Shown: positions 53,302 to 62,211, counted from the stretch's first letter. The stretch: DNA of 64,000 nt from Bacteroides faecium (GCF_012113595.1 NZ_CP050831.1:5208001-5272000), one strand, 5' to 3'. Numbers and translations: made by a program. The notes: generated by a model not told the origin, from the letters alone.

Positions 53302-53994
53302 ATGCGATACGACAGACAAATGATTCTTCCCGAAATCGGAGAAGAAGGTCAGAAAAAGTTGTTGGATGCCAAAGTTCTTATAGTAGGCGTGGGAGGGTTA
53401 GGCTCTCCCATCGCCCTCTACTTGGCGGGTGCCGGTGTAGGCTGTATCGGGTTGGTGGATGATGACGTGGTAAGTATCAGCAATCTGCAACGGCAAGTAC
53501 TCTATTCCGAGAAAGAGCTGGGTAAGTCCAAGGCAGTATGTGCAGCGGAGCGACTATCCGCCCTTAACAGTGAAATCAAAGTACAGCCCTACTCTACCCG
53601 ACTGACAGAAGATAATGCTCGTGATATTATCGGGGAATATGATATGGTCGTGGATGGTTGCGATAACTTCACCACACGTTATCTGATTAATGACATTTGC
53701 ATCGAACAGGGAAAGCCGTATATATACGGTGCCATCTGCGGTTTTGAAGGACAAGTTTCGGTATTCAATTTCGGAAACCGGAAGAAAAGTTACCGTGATC
53801 TCTATCCTGACGAGGAAGAAATGAAGCGAATGCCACCGCCGCCAAAAGGTGTAATGGGGATTACTCCCGCCGTCGTAGGAAGCATTGAAGCAACGGAAGT
53901 TCTGAAAGTTATTGGTGGATTTGGCGATGTTTTGGCAGGCGAACTATGGACTATTGACTTGCGGACATTGCAATCTAACAAATTTTCACTATAA
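53302..53994 (+). CDS. thiF: ThiS adenylyltransferase, E1-like
   Basis: 230 residues from ATG 53302, four bases after the thiH stop. Rossmann ATP-binding loop GVGGLGSPIALYLAGAGVG, then LVDDDVVSISNLQRQ and DGCDNFTTR. It adenylates the ThiS C-terminus for sulfur transfer. The zinc-site cysteine pairs of E. coli ThiF are not present: the segment before LYPD lacks the usual C-x2-C, and no second pair follows. The thio-transfer step may differ or use another partner. Confidence 0.9.
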   Translation: MRYDRQMILPEIGEEGQKKLLDAKVLIVGVGGLGSPIALYLAGAGVGCIGLVDDDVVSISNLQRQVLYSEKELGKSKAVCAAERLSALNSEIKVQPYSTRLTEDNARDIIGEYDMVVDGCDNFTTRYLINDICIEQGKPYIYGAICGFEGQVSVFNFGNRKKSYRDLYPDEEEMKRMPPPPKGVMGITPAVVGSIEATEVLKVIGGFGDVLAGELWTIDLRTLQSNKFSL

Positions 53995-54055
53995 ACGTTG
54001 GTTTCTGATATAGTTAATCACTAACTTTGCTAAACAATCCAAGTTAACAAAGGAA

Positions 54056-54664
54056 ATGAAATTAATTGTAGTCACCACACCCACTTTCTTCGTTGAAGAA
54101 GATAAGATTATTACTGCTCTTTTCGAAGAGGGCCTGGACATTCTACATCTTAGAAAACCGGAAACTCCGGCCATGTATTCAGAACGATTACTGACTCTTA
54201 TCCCGGAAAAATATCACCGCCGCATTGTCACGCACGAACATTTTTATCTGAAGGAAGAGTTCAACCTGATGGGGATTCACCTGAATGCGCGAAATCCGAA
54301 AGAGCCGCATGACTACGACGGACATATCAGTTGTTCGTGCCACTCTGTCGAAGAGGTGAAAAACAAAAAGCACTTCTATGATTATGTTTTCATGAGTCCT
54401 ATCTATGACAGTATCTCTAAAGTGAATTACTATTCAACATATACTGCCGAAGAATTGCGTGAAGCCCAAAAGGCCAAAATCATTGATTCCAAAGTCATGG
54501 CATTGGGGGGTATCAACGAAGACAATCTGCTGGAAATTAAAGATTTCGGTTTTGGGGGAGCTGTCGTACTGGGAGACCTTTGGAACAGGTTCGATGCCTG
54601 CTCGGATCAAAATTATCTTGCTGTAATCGAGCATTTCAAGAAGTTGAAGAAATTGTCGGATTAA
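54056..54664 (+). CDS. ThiE/TenI-like protein
   Basis: 202 residues of the thiamin-phosphate synthase/TenI TIM-barrel family. LDILHLRKPE replaces the QLRxKD site of true ThiE, and FMSPIYDSISK and VMALGGINEDN match the family. Because a normal ThiE is encoded at the start of the operon, this copy may be a thiazole tautomerase (TenI) or a second synthase. It is the last gene of the operon, 61 bases after thiF, followed by a strong terminator. Confidence 0.8.
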   Translation: MKLIVVTTPTFFVEEDKIITALFEEGLDILHLRKPETPAMYSERLLTLIPEKYHRRIVTHEHFYLKEEFNLMGIHLNARNPKEPHDYDGHISCSCHSVEEVKNKKHFYDYVFMSPIYDSISKVNYYSTYTAEELREAQKAKIIDSKVMALGGINEDNLLEIKDFGFGGAVVLGDLWNRFDACSDQNYLAVIEHFKKLKKLSD

Positions 54665-54696
54665 AGAAAGAGACTACATTTATTAATCTCAATAAT

Positions 54697-54741
54697 AAAA
54701 AAGCCGTTGCGAATCATCTTCTGCAACGGCTTTCTTTTTTC
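54697..54741. terminator. Terminator of the thiamin operon
   Basis: AAAGCCGTTGC and GCAACGGCTTT form a perfect 11-base stem flanked by A-rich and T-rich runs. It can serve both the thi operon and the convergent beta-barrel gene. Confidence 0.85.
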
Positions 54742-54750
54742 TATGGATAC

Positions 54751-55449
54751 TTACCAGAATTTATATCCCACGCTGATTGCAAAATTCATATTTTTGCCAC
54801 CACCGGTTTGTAATTTAGTCAATCCAAACTGTCCGTCCAGACCAACAATAAATTTATTGTATTCCAACGCAACTCCAACACCTAAACCAAAATCAAAACG
54901 ATCCAGTCCTTTCGCTCCTGACAAGTCTTCACCAGTTTCATCTTCAAGATCTTTAATAGAAACATCTGCACTTTGTCCATTATATTCAAGAGTTACTTTG
55001 TCTATATCTCCAAAAGTATTAAACTTTACCTTAGCTTCATCTCCCTGCATTTTAACAGTAGCCTTTGTTTTACCACCTACACCATAAGCAAAATAAGGAC
55101 CTGCGCTAATAACCAAATTCGTATTATCAGCCACACTAAAACGAGCAGCAGCCATTACTGGTAATTCCAGATACATTTGGTTCACAGTCACTTTTGCACT
55201 AGCTCCCATAAAATCACCATTATCAGCTTTTGTTCCTTTGGTAGAAAAGAACAAAGAAGGTTGCAATGACCACATATCATTGAATGCATACTCTGTCCCA
55301 ACCCCAACTCTGAAACCAACTTTCGCATTCATGTCATCTGTTGTCCAGTTACTGACATTCATACCAACTTTGGCATTCCAACCAGTAATCTGAGAAAAAC
55401 CTGCTACTGAAATCAGCGCAAATAATACAAATAAGACACTCTTCTTCAT
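54751..55449 (-). CDS. Outer membrane beta-barrel protein
   Basis: 232 residues with a signal peptide (hydrophobic 5-17, cut near FSQ). Alternating hydrophobic beta strands and the ending VGYKFW fit an 8-stranded porin-like barrel (OMP_b-brl family). GVGTEYAFNDMWSLQPSLFFSTKG and FGLGVGVALEYNKFIVGLDGQFG are typical strand-turn units. It is a single-gene unit with its own promoter (55538-55507). Role unknown. Confidence 0.82.
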   Translation of the reverse strand: MKKSVLFVLFALISVAGFSQITGWNAKVGMNVSNWTTDDMNAKVGFRVGVGTEYAFNDMWSLQPSLFFSTKGTKADNGDFMGASAKVTVNQMYLELPVMAAARFSVADNTNLVISAGPYFAYGVGGKTKATVKMQGDEAKVKFNTFGDIDKVTLEYNGQSADVSIKDLEDETGEDLSGAKGLDRFDFGLGVGVALEYNKFIVGLDGQFGLTKLQTGGGKNMNFAISVGYKFW

Positions 55450-55506
55450 AATTTTAAAGTTTTAAATTAATACTCAAGGATTATACTTCCTCATTGTTTA
55501 ACAATA

Positions 55507-55538
55507 CAAATGTATAATTGTAATTCGTATTAAACAAA
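55507..55538 (-). promoter_or_regulatory. Promoter of the 232-residue barrel gene
   Basis: Minus-strand TTTG and TACATTTG with a 20-base spacer, giving a leader of about 50 bases. Confidence 0.7.
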
Positions 55539-55581
55539 TTTTTCGTTAACAAGTGCGTAAATTATAGAGTTTATACATAAA

Positions 55582-55629
55582 GAAAGGGAATTTCCTATTT
55601 TAGAGAACTCCCTTTCCTATTTTTTGTTC
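55582..55629. terminator. Hairpin between the two barrel genes
   Basis: AAAGGGA pairs with TCCCTTT across a 19-base loop, with T-rich sequence on either side. Likely terminator of the 171-residue barrel gene. Confidence 0.5.
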
Positions 55630-55640
55630 GGTTTTTCTTA

Positions 55641-56156
55641 TCAGAATTCGTAGTGGAAGCCAAATGACAAGTCTTCGCTACTCAGTTTAAGACCGAAAGA
55701 ATCTCCGGAAGTATTAATGTTTCTACGATAGCCCAGGAAACCATACTTAGCAACAAAAGAGAAATGCTTGTTCAGTTTCACAGCAATACCCGGTCTGATA
55801 CCGATCTGTCCTGCTTTGCTGGTATCACCATCTTTGATTTTCACAAAGCCGAGAGCAGCAGTTCCGTCCATAAACAGGCGAACAGCACTGTTCTGATAAT
55901 AAGACCAACGAACGTACGGAGCTACAAATACTGCATTGGCAGTTACGCCTTCGTTATACTCATGTGAATAATTCAATTCGGCACCCAATGCCCATGTTTT
56001 ATTAAAGTTATATCCAATTTCCGGAGCAACTTTAAATGATGTAGTGTTGCCTGTGCTGTTACGCCAAACGTTCAAAGATCCGCCTACGTAAATGTCTTGT
56101 GCTTTTACAGCGATAGCTACCAGCATGATAACTACCAATAATAAACTCTTTTTCAT
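55641..56156 (-). CDS. Small outer membrane beta-barrel protein
   Basis: 171 residues, signal peptide cut near VKA-Q (19-20). Strand pattern and final residues LSFGFHYEF suit an 8-stranded outer-membrane barrel of the OmpW/OmpX-like size class. It is unrelated in detail to the neighbouring 232-residue barrel. It is the last recognisable core gene before the CpG-poor element. A promoter lies at 56242-56212. Confidence 0.8.
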   Translation of the reverse strand: MKKSLLLVVIMLVAIAVKAQDIYVGGSLNVWRNSTGNTTSFKVAPEIGYNFNKTWALGAELNYSHEYNEGVTANAVFVAPYVRWSYYQNSAVRLFMDGTAALGFVKIKDGDTSKAGQIGIRPGIAVKLNKHFSFVAKYGFLGYRRNINTSGDSFGLKLSSEDLSFGFHYEF

Positions 56157-56211
56157 CTTCTTTTTTTTAAAATTATACCATTAGACCCCATTTAGATCCG
56201 TTTCCGGGGTG

Positions 56212-56242
56212 CAAAAGTATAACCCTTTTTTCATTAAAACAA
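56212..56242 (-). promoter_or_regulatory. Promoter of the 171-residue barrel gene
   Basis: Minus-strand TTG, 20 bases, TACTTTTG; about 55 bases ahead of the start codon. Confidence 0.6.
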
Positions 56243-56735
56243 CTTTTTAGTTAGTTTTTTATAAAATACACAACTTCTGTTTACACAAAATAAAATAGAC
56301 TGCAAATACTTTTACAAGTATTCACAGCCTATTTATCAGATAGTTAAGTACCTAACCAGTGTATTTAGCTATCCCTCAATGGCTGCCTGCGCCGCCGCCA
56401 GTCTTGCCTATTAATCAACAAGTTAGTCTTTCATTGCAAGCATGCTGAAAACTTCATTAATTCTATAATAGTTCTTCAGCATATTCAATACAGTCTGTCA
56501 TTGATTGCTCTGCTACAAAAGTAGCAATATTATTTTAATATAATAGTATATAAATACTAAGTTTCTTCCTTCTGTTTCATAACTTAATTAGTTTAAAGTT
56601 TCATTCAATAGATGTTCACTTGGCATAAGTAGGCATCAATAAAGTACAAATCTACCTTATCAGAGTTTTAATAAAGTAGGGGGTACAAGTGTTCAAAGTA
56701 ACTTACTTCAAATACTTCATGTGCCCCTTCTCTTC
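56243..56735. other. Gene-free junction between core genome and CpG-poor element
   Basis: No ORF with coding character. The last cluster of CG dinucleotides, GCGCCGCCGCC, is at about 56388-56398; after it CG nearly vanishes. An element boundary in 56,220-56,400 is inferred. No integrase, tRNA or direct-repeat attachment site is visible on this side. Confidence 0.5.
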
Positions 56736-56846
56736 TTACATATGAGAACTGGCTATGATTGTCAGTATCACCATGATGATGATTAATAAGACTGTACCTG
56801 CAAATAGCATGATACCAGTCCACTTGTTAGGTTCTGGATTTGGCAT
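56736..56846 (-). CDS. 36-residue predicted membrane peptide
   Basis: A short frame: MPNPEPNKW, then a single hydrophobic helix (about 11-33). It follows the lipoprotein gene in the same direction with no competing frame. Too short for certainty. It resembles the two other tiny membrane peptides of this cluster (57822-57974, 57996-58163) in size and build. Confidence 0.45.
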   Translation of the reverse strand: MPNPEPNKWTGIMLFAGTVLLIIIMVILTIIASSHM

Positions 56847-56890
56847 AGTAGTGTTGTATTGGGTTAATGGATTAGTGTTAAATTTAAGAA

Positions 56891-57418
56891 TCAATACTTT
56901 CTAAATGCCCTTGAATAATAATGCACATAATAATTAGTATCCATCCTACCTACTTGCACATAAAACTCATCAAAGAAGTATTGTCTATTCCAAAACTTAT
57001 CTTCTGGAGTGAAATCCCCAATTACATTATTAGGAATACAGTCCAATAATAAACTATCATATTTAATGAATTCTTCATAATCAAAAAGCATGCTACAACC
57101 TTGCCATACAATAGAGTCATTCTTAACATATATATCAATAGCAAAATTATTATAGCTACCTGACTCATCTTTGATAAGCCTTGAGTACATTTCTATATTA
57201 TTGTCCTGTGCACCCATATCTTTAAAATGAGACCTATATTTATAGGTAGACCATTTTGTATTGACTATTGTACCTAATTTCTCAGCAAGAACATTTTCAA
57301 TAACAGTACCATTCTCAACTGTAATACTATTAGATTGCTCTGCTTTTTGTTTTCCTGTACATCCTATGTTGAGAGTTAGGGTTAATGTTATAAGATAAAT
57401 AATGTTATACTTTTTCAT
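56891..57418 (-). CDS. Lipoprotein of unknown function
   Basis: 175 residues from ATG 57418; the upstream residues of the frame lie inside the protease gene. Signal MKKYN, hydrophobic core and lipobox NIGC (17-20). The mature part has no motif I recognise. The first 14 bases overlap the 3' end of the retropepsin-like gene, so the two are translationally coupled. It may be a substrate or partner of that protease. Confidence 0.7.
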   Translation of the reverse strand: MKKYNIIYLITLTLTLNIGCTGKQKAEQSNSITVENGTVIENVLAEKLGTIVNTKWSTYKYRSHFKDMGAQDNNIEMYSRLIKDESGSYNNFAIDIYVKNDSIVWQGCSMLFDYEEFIKYDSLLLDCIPNNVIGDFTPEDKFWNRQYFFDEFYVQVGRMDTNYYVHYYSRAFRKY

Positions 57419-57818
57419 AATCATCCGCAATATTAAGTTGTTTGAAGTCAATAATCCACTTGTTCTCTAGTAAGAAGTCAGTACCAAATAAGCCATGTAC
57501 CCGTATTCCACTTTCATCCTCAATGCTTTTAAAAGCATCCAATAAGGGTCTTACACAGAACTTGGGCTTATATATCTGACCTTCAAATGTGAAAGGCAGA
57601 GTAATCATATCTACCTTGTGCTTAGTTCCTTCAATTCCACTGATACAATAGTCACCAATAGGCTCTATTATATCCTTGAAGTATTCTACTACAGTGCTGT
57701 CTATCAGACTACAGGTACTTCCAGTATCCAAGATGAAGCAAAGGTGTTCACCTTTAACATCAACTAATATAATGGGAAGTCTGGTACTATTTAATCCATA
57801 ATATAAGGAGTAGTACAT
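57405..57818 (-). CDS. Retropepsin-like aspartic protease
   Basis: 137 residues, single domain. FILDTGSTCSLID (28-40) is the D-T-G-S/T active site of the retroviral-type aspartic protease fold. VHGLFGTDFLLEN with its hydrophobic-hydrophobic-Gly pattern is the second family signature. Such proteins act as dimers. It has no signal peptide, so it is likely cytoplasmic. It is flanked by tiny membrane peptides and coupled to a lipoprotein gene. The target is unknown. Confidence 0.8.
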   Translation of the reverse strand: MYYSLYYGLNSTRLPIILVDVKGEHLCFILDTGSTCSLIDSTVVEYFKDIIEPIGDYCISGIEGTKHKVDMITLPFTFEGQIYKPKFCVRPLLDAFKSIEDESGIRVHGLFGTDFLLENKWIIDFKQLNIADDYEKV

Positions 57819-57821
57819 TGG

Positions 57822-57974
57822 CTACCTATATTTATAGATGAGTATGATACTAACTATTAGGAAGACCATTCTATGTATCACTCCTACTAATGTCCACTCT
57901 AGCCATGTCCATGCAATGCTCCATATGCTTATCCCCAATAGAAGTAAGCCTAAAACATATAATATCTTTCTCAT
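57822..57974 (-). CDS. 50-residue predicted membrane peptide
   Basis: Starts MRKILYVLGLLLLG, with two hydrophobic helices (about 4-22 and 28-46) and a short basic tail. The stop codon is 3 bases before the retropepsin start, so the genes are probably coupled. No family recognised. Confidence 0.6.
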   Translation of the reverse strand: MRKILYVLGLLLLGISIWSIAWTWLEWTLVGVIHRMVFLIVSIILIYKYR

Positions 57975-57995
57975 ATCTTTTGGTGTTTAGCTCTT

Positions 57996-58163
57996 TTAGT
58001 TTATCATGTCATTAATGATTTCTTTAAGTGATTTGCCATTATACATTTCAAGTATAATACCTATGATAAAGATGATTAATACTCCTACTAAGATTTTCCA
58101 GAAAGCCAGTAAGTATAAAGCTATTGCTATCAGCACTAGTACAATGGATAATATCTTCTTCAT
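57996..58163 (-). CDS. 55-residue predicted membrane peptide
   Basis: Starts MKKILSIVLVLIAIALY. Two hydrophobic segments (about 4-22 and 23-40) are followed by a polar tail NGKSLKEIINDMIN. It lies between the TerB-like gene and the 50-residue peptide gene, all in one direction. No family recognised. Confidence 0.6.
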   Translation of the reverse strand: MKKILSIVLVLIAIALYLLAFWKILVGVLIIFIIGIILEMYNGKSLKEIINDMIN

Positions 58164-58209
58164 AAAGCAATAAGTTTAAGGGAGTAGATAACCTAGTCCC
58201 TGATTAATA

Positions 58210-58863
58210 CTAAATCTGTACTCTATAGATGTCAATCTCACCAGTCTTTTCTAAGGTGAGCAATTTAGCTTTAGTTATATCCACAATCTCGCCTGCAACT
58301 GAAGCACTATTCTGTTCTATTGGAATATAGGTCATCCCACCACTAATCATAGTGAATTGTACACTATTGCCATACTGACTGGATACCACAACTGCTTGTG
58401 ATACAGCATTGATTTCATCTTGAGTAAAGTCTCTAATTGATTTAATATGCCATTGGTTAGGCTTCTTTTGTGGTGAATTATTGATAGGGCTAGAAGTAAC
58501 TACCTCTATCATTTCATGTACATCTTGAGGGGTATAGCCTAGCTTCTTGGCAATAAACTCAACATAGTTTACAGCTCTCATAGTGTGTTTGCTATTCACT
58601 TCCATTAGATACACCAACTCATGCAGATATTCATCCTTCTCCTTTTTAGTAATAGGATAAGCATCTTGTACACTATCAGGGCTTATTTCAAGCATTTGAT
58701 GAAACTTACTACTACTAATGTTGTGCTTTGCTGCTATTTCAAGAATAGTATTTCTCTCTTTAGCTGTCATTTCTCCACTTGCATAAGCAATAGTTAGTAA
58801 GTCTCGTAATCTACACAGTTCAGGGTCTTTAATTTTTCTCCTGAATAAGTCTAGTATTCCCAT
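58210..58863 (-). CDS. TerB-like domain protein
   Basis: 217 residues. Residues 14-120 are helical in the TerB/DjlA pattern: LLTIAYASGEMTAKERNTI with acidic residues early in the helices, then YLHELVYLMEVNSKHT. The C-terminal 70 residues form a separate beta-rich domain with no match I can name. TerB-like domains are membrane-associated and often found with phage or stress functions. It is the first gene of the minus-strand set containing the protease and tiny peptides, and it is preceded by a structured leader. Confidence 0.65.
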   Translation of the reverse strand: MGILDLFRRKIKDPELCRLRDLLTIAYASGEMTAKERNTILEIAAKHNISSSKFHQMLEISPDSVQDAYPITKKEKDEYLHELVYLMEVNSKHTMRAVNYVEFIAKKLGYTPQDVHEMIEVVTSSPINNSPQKKPNQWHIKSIRDFTQDEINAVSQAVVVSSQYGNSVQFTMISGGMTYIPIEQNSASVAGEIVDITKAKLLTLEKTGEIDIYRVQI

Positions 58864-58873
58864 AATTATATTC

Positions 58874-59141
58874 CTTTGTAGCCATACTACAAAGAAGGTG
58901 TGAGCTTAACCTTAGTTGCTTATCAGAAGGTATCGCCAAACACCTATAACCATGCAAATAAGGAAAGCCCACACCTATATGGTATGAGCATTCACTAACC
59001 TGCTTTTGATGGTTATATCTGATTGAAATTGGCGATTTCTCTGATAACATCAAGCAAGAAGCAAACACTTCTTCTTCTAATATGTCTTAGTTAAACATCT
59101 ATTTCATTAATTGTCATTTAATTAATACTGCTGCAAAGATA
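58874..59141 (-). promoter_or_regulatory. Promoter and structured RNA leader of the TerB-like gene
   Basis: Minus-strand TATCTTTG at 59141-59134 is a perfect -7 box, giving a leader of about 260 bases. The leader can form a 12-base stem (58965-58976 with 58896-58907, one G-T pair). A perfect 8-base hairpin CTTTGTAG/CTACAAAG (58874-58894) partly covers AAAGGA, the only ribosome-site-like sequence before the ATG. TTGGCGAT also occurs inverted within it (about 58932 and 59030). This suggests control of translation. The overlapping 79-codon frame is not convincing. Confidence 0.5.
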
Positions 59142-59808
59142 GAACTTTCCAGTCATACTTCATCATCTGACAGTCATAAATTAATAGGTTTCAAGGCATA
59201 TCAATACCATAGATGCAGGCTATATCCTTATAATACCAAGGTAGGGCTAATTGTTCACTTTCTGTATGCCCAATTGATAAATAGAGTACCAGTAACTATC
59301 AATATAAGCCACTGTAATATCATATCTAATGCTGTCATATATACACAAGTTAAAGCCCCAGTCCATGATGAACTAGGGCTATCAACAACAATAAAAACAC
59401 ATAGTAAGAGGTATATAACCTCTTAATCCTTAAGTATCATACTTGTGAGGACAACCCCCACTAGAATCAAGATTATCTCACACATAATTCAATCGACATT
59501 TAATTTAATCTAACTTACTAACTATTGCTATAATTCATGTTTACATACTTCACCGAACCTCAAGTGGTTAAGTAATTATAGCAGTACATCTCTTTACCCT
59601 GTAATCAAATACCCTCAACCTATATTAGAAGAGGCATTCAACCTCTATAAAACTATCCCCTGATTTGCCATTCTACATCACTTACTTTGTATATATAATA
59701 TGCAAGAAAGTGAGGCAGGAGAAATTTCCCATCATAATGGTATAATAACAGCAGAGGGGATGGATTTAATAGAAGGTAGGATATTGTAGACCTTAGAAGG
59801 TTAAGTAT
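59142..59808. other. Gene-free region with small hairpins
   Basis: No coding frame is convincing. A minus-strand hairpin at 59354-59380 (AGCCC..GGGCT with an inner AGTTC/GGACT stem) looks like a terminator for the RadC-like gene group. An AAGAGGT/AACCTCTT palindrome lies at 59406-59424. The rest is AT-rich. Confidence 0.5.
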
Positions 59809-60264
59809 TTATAGTTTTCCTTCATCATGATAGGAGTAGTATTCTTTCTCTGGACTTAAGATTATATGGTCTGCTACATGAATCTCCATGAGTTCAGCCA
59901 CCTTCCTTACTTTTTCAGTCAAAACATCATCCAAAGTACTGGGTTTCATGCTTCCAGAAGGGTGATTATGTGCCAATATTACCTGTGTTGCATTAGCCAA
60001 TAAGGCAGCTTGTAATATCAACCTTACATCTACATAAGTTGCAGATATTCCACCTTCTGAAATAGGTACTATACCCAGTACTTTGTTAGACTGATTAAGC
60101 AGTACCACTTTAAAGCTTTCCTTGTATTCTATAGTGTCATCAGGGAAGCACTTTATCAATAGTTCATAGGCATCCTGTGAACTATTTATCTTGTATCTAG
60201 TTGATGATTTGACATTACTTTTATAGCTCAATTGAACCTCTGCTACATTCATTATACTATCCAT
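59809..60264 (-). CDS. RadC/JAB-domain protein
   Basis: 151 residues from ATG 60264 (ATG 60252 is possible). It contains the JAMM-type metal site: an Glu upstream, HNHPSGSMKPSTLDD (H-x-H then Asp) and ILSPEKEYYSYHDEG at the end, as in RadC-like proteins common on Bacteroides mobile elements. It lacks the N-terminal HhH part of chromosomal RadC. Probable metallo-isopeptidase or DNA-linked function, unproven. It starts just after the DUF3871 gene. Confidence 0.85.
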   Translation of the reverse strand: MDSIMNVAEVQLSYKSNVKSSTRYKINSSQDAYELLIKCFPDDTIEYKESFKVVLLNQSNKVLGIVPISEGGISATYVDVRLILQAALLANATQVILAHNHPSGSMKPSTLDDVLTEKVRKVAELMEIHVADHIILSPEKEYYSYHDEGKL

Positions 60265-60272
60265 TAGATACA

Positions 60273-61358
60273 CTAATTAATGAACCAACTATATTCACTT
60301 TCACCATATAAAGCCTTATTAAGTCCTTCTGCCAATTGGGTGGCATTAAGTGACCTGTCCAAGAAGTTATCAATGTAGCTGCTCTTATTAGCTCCAGTTA
60401 GTAAGTTGTACACATTCCACATGCTGATTTCCCTGCTATCCAGAAGAGTACTAAAGTTATCATCATTATAGTATGCTTTGGCAACTAATCCTATTTGAGT
60501 ATCAGTCATTAGCATCTGTGGTAACTTCTTCTTTTGGTCAACAGGAAGGAACTGATATAATCTGCATCTGCCTAAGAACTGGGCAAACTGGGATTCTCTC
60601 ATATAAGTATCCTTATAAGCTGACATGTAATACAAATGCTTAGCTATATTGTATTCTTGCAATAGCCTCATCACTGAATTGAATAAGTCTGTGGTACTCA
60701 TAACCTTTAGCTCTGACCTGTAACCATCTGTTGATACACACATGTTACAACATACCATGTTTTGAAATCCAATAAACACTTTGAACTTCTCTGCCCCCTT
60801 CTTGCTGTACAGATTCATGTGATTATAAGCTCTTACTCCACCTATGGTTAAGCTCAATCTGTTACCTGCAATATCCTCATATATGGTTGGTATCTCAAAA
60901 CAGAACATCATCCTTTCAAAGTAGATGGTTTTATCAGATTCCAGTAACTGATTCACTGGTTTATGAATAGCTTCTGGTATTCTGCCTTTGATAACATGGC
61001 TTACCCTGATGGCAGGTTCATCTATTCTCTCATTAGTAAACACCTTATTAGCTGCTTCCCATACTGTTTCTATAAAGCTAGAGTGTGATATAGTAACCTC
61101 ATTGTCCTTAGAGAACACAGGTGTAATACATTCCTCCTTGAGGTACTGCATGGTTACTTCCTTTGTATTAGCCTCAATAAAAGGTAACTTATTACCTTCT
61201 CTGGTGCTTATTAGTTCAGCTTCTACAGGATTTGTTGATATAATGCCTGTGTTGGTGACTTCTATTGGCTCAACTGTTTGAATATAAGGATTATCTACCT
61301 TATTTCTATTAGGGTATATCAGATTAGCTCTGACTGGCTGCAACTGCATTGTTTCCAT
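60273..61358 (-). CDS. DUF3871-family protein
   Basis: 361 residues from ATG 61358 (METMQLQP); ATG 61349 would also do. The longer frame upstream lies within the preceding ATPase gene. It resembles the DUF3871 proteins of Bacteroides mobile elements, with FCFEIPTIYEDIAGNRLSLTIGGVRAYNHMNLYSKK and FIGFQNMVCCNMCVSTDG as recognisable segments. The similarity to phage DUF932-type proteins in layout suggests a role in replication or recombination of the element. Function unknown. It overlaps the ATPase gene by 35 bases. Confidence 0.78.
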   Translation of the reverse strand: METMQLQPVRANLIYPNRNKVDNPYIQTVEPIEVTNTGIISTNPVEAELISTREGNKLPFIEANTKEVTMQYLKEECITPVFSKDNEVTISHSSFIETVWEAANKVFTNERIDEPAIRVSHVIKGRIPEAIHKPVNQLLESDKTIYFERMMFCFEIPTIYEDIAGNRLSLTIGGVRAYNHMNLYSKKGAEKFKVFIGFQNMVCCNMCVSTDGYRSELKVMSTTDLFNSVMRLLQEYNIAKHLYYMSAYKDTYMRESQFAQFLGRCRLYQFLPVDQKKKLPQMLMTDTQIGLVAKAYYNDDNFSTLLDSREISMWNVYNLLTGANKSSYIDNFLDRSLNATQLAEGLNKALYGESEYSWFIN

Positions 61359-62211
61359 ATCTAATGTAATTAGGAGTATAGTTAATAGTTGGTTGATTCT
61401 GTTTGTCCATAAGTGCTGCTTTCCTTTGCATGAAGTCTGATGTAAGCTGCTGATACCATTCTGGATAAGCATGATAGATAGCAGTTAACTCTTCAATGGT
61501 CTTACTGCTGTTAATCTTACTTCTTATCATCTCTAGGTTAACTCCATCATTACACCAGTCAAGTATTATCTGACCTGTAGCAGGTGTAATGCTAAAGTCA
61601 GGCTTACCAATAAACAGGTTTGTCCTGTCTTTGGATGCAATAGTCTGGTGCTTCATGTTGATGTCAAAGACTATAGTAAACTCATAATCTATGCCATCTC
61701 TCATGACTGCTTTAAGTCCTACTTTCTCTGGTATCATCTTGCCATTCTTCTCACTTAAAACATAGTCTTGTTTGCATCTCATAGTGCATATTACATGGCT
61801 TCCAGACTGCAATACTTTCTGCATGAAAGCATTAATCCTAGGTGTCACCTTCTGCCAATTGGTGAAGCTGTTACCTTGTAGACCTGCATGGTATTCAAGC
61901 AAGGTATCCCAACATTGAGAAATGCTATCAATAATGATAACTTCCATACCTGCACCTTCACAAACTTCAATAGCTTGTATATAGGTTTCAGGTGTAAAGT
62001 TATCACTTAGGCTTAATACATTATAAGCACCTAAGTGAGCATAAAGGTCTGCACTTCCATGTTCACTATCAATAATGGCTATCTTAGTCCAGTCATTGCA
62101 TAGACCATAAGCTAAAAGTAATGCAGAGTAGGTCTTACCTGAACCTGCACAACCTTGTAGAGCAAGCTTAATCTTAGCCTGCTTCTTGGATGAAACTCTT
62201 AAGTTCAACAT
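61324..62211 (-). CDS. RecA-fold ATPase, Sak4-like (AAA_24)
   Basis: 295 residues. Walker A is QGCAGSGKTYSA (19-30) and Walker B VIIIDSISQCWD; IAIIDSEHGSADLY is typical of the AAA_24/Sak4 group of phage single-strand annealing ATPases. It probably binds ssDNA and promotes recombination or replication of the element. It lies about 95 bases after a small unknown gene and is coupled with DUF3871. Its CpG-free coding sequence uses AGA/AGG for Arg. Confidence 0.82.
   Translation of the reverse strand: MLNLRVSSKKQAKIKLALQGCAGSGKTYSALLLAYGLCNDWTKIAIIDSEHGSADLYAHLGAYNVLSLSDNFTPETYIQAIEVCEGAGMEVIIIDSISQCWDTLLEYHAGLQGNSFTNWQKVTPRINAFMQKVLQSGSHVICTMRCKQDYVLSEKNGKMIPEKVGLKAVMRDGIDYEFTIVFDINMKHQTIASKDRTNLFIGKPDFSITPATGQIILDWCNDGVNLEMIRSKINSSKTIEELTAIYHAYPEWYQQLTSDFMQRKAALMDKQNQPTINYTPNYIRYGNNAVAASQS

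Noticed and set aside
58829..59068. 79-codon ORF upstream of the TerB-like gene
   Set aside because: Overlaps the start of the TerB-like gene and coincides with the structured leader; no hydrophobic or domain pattern.
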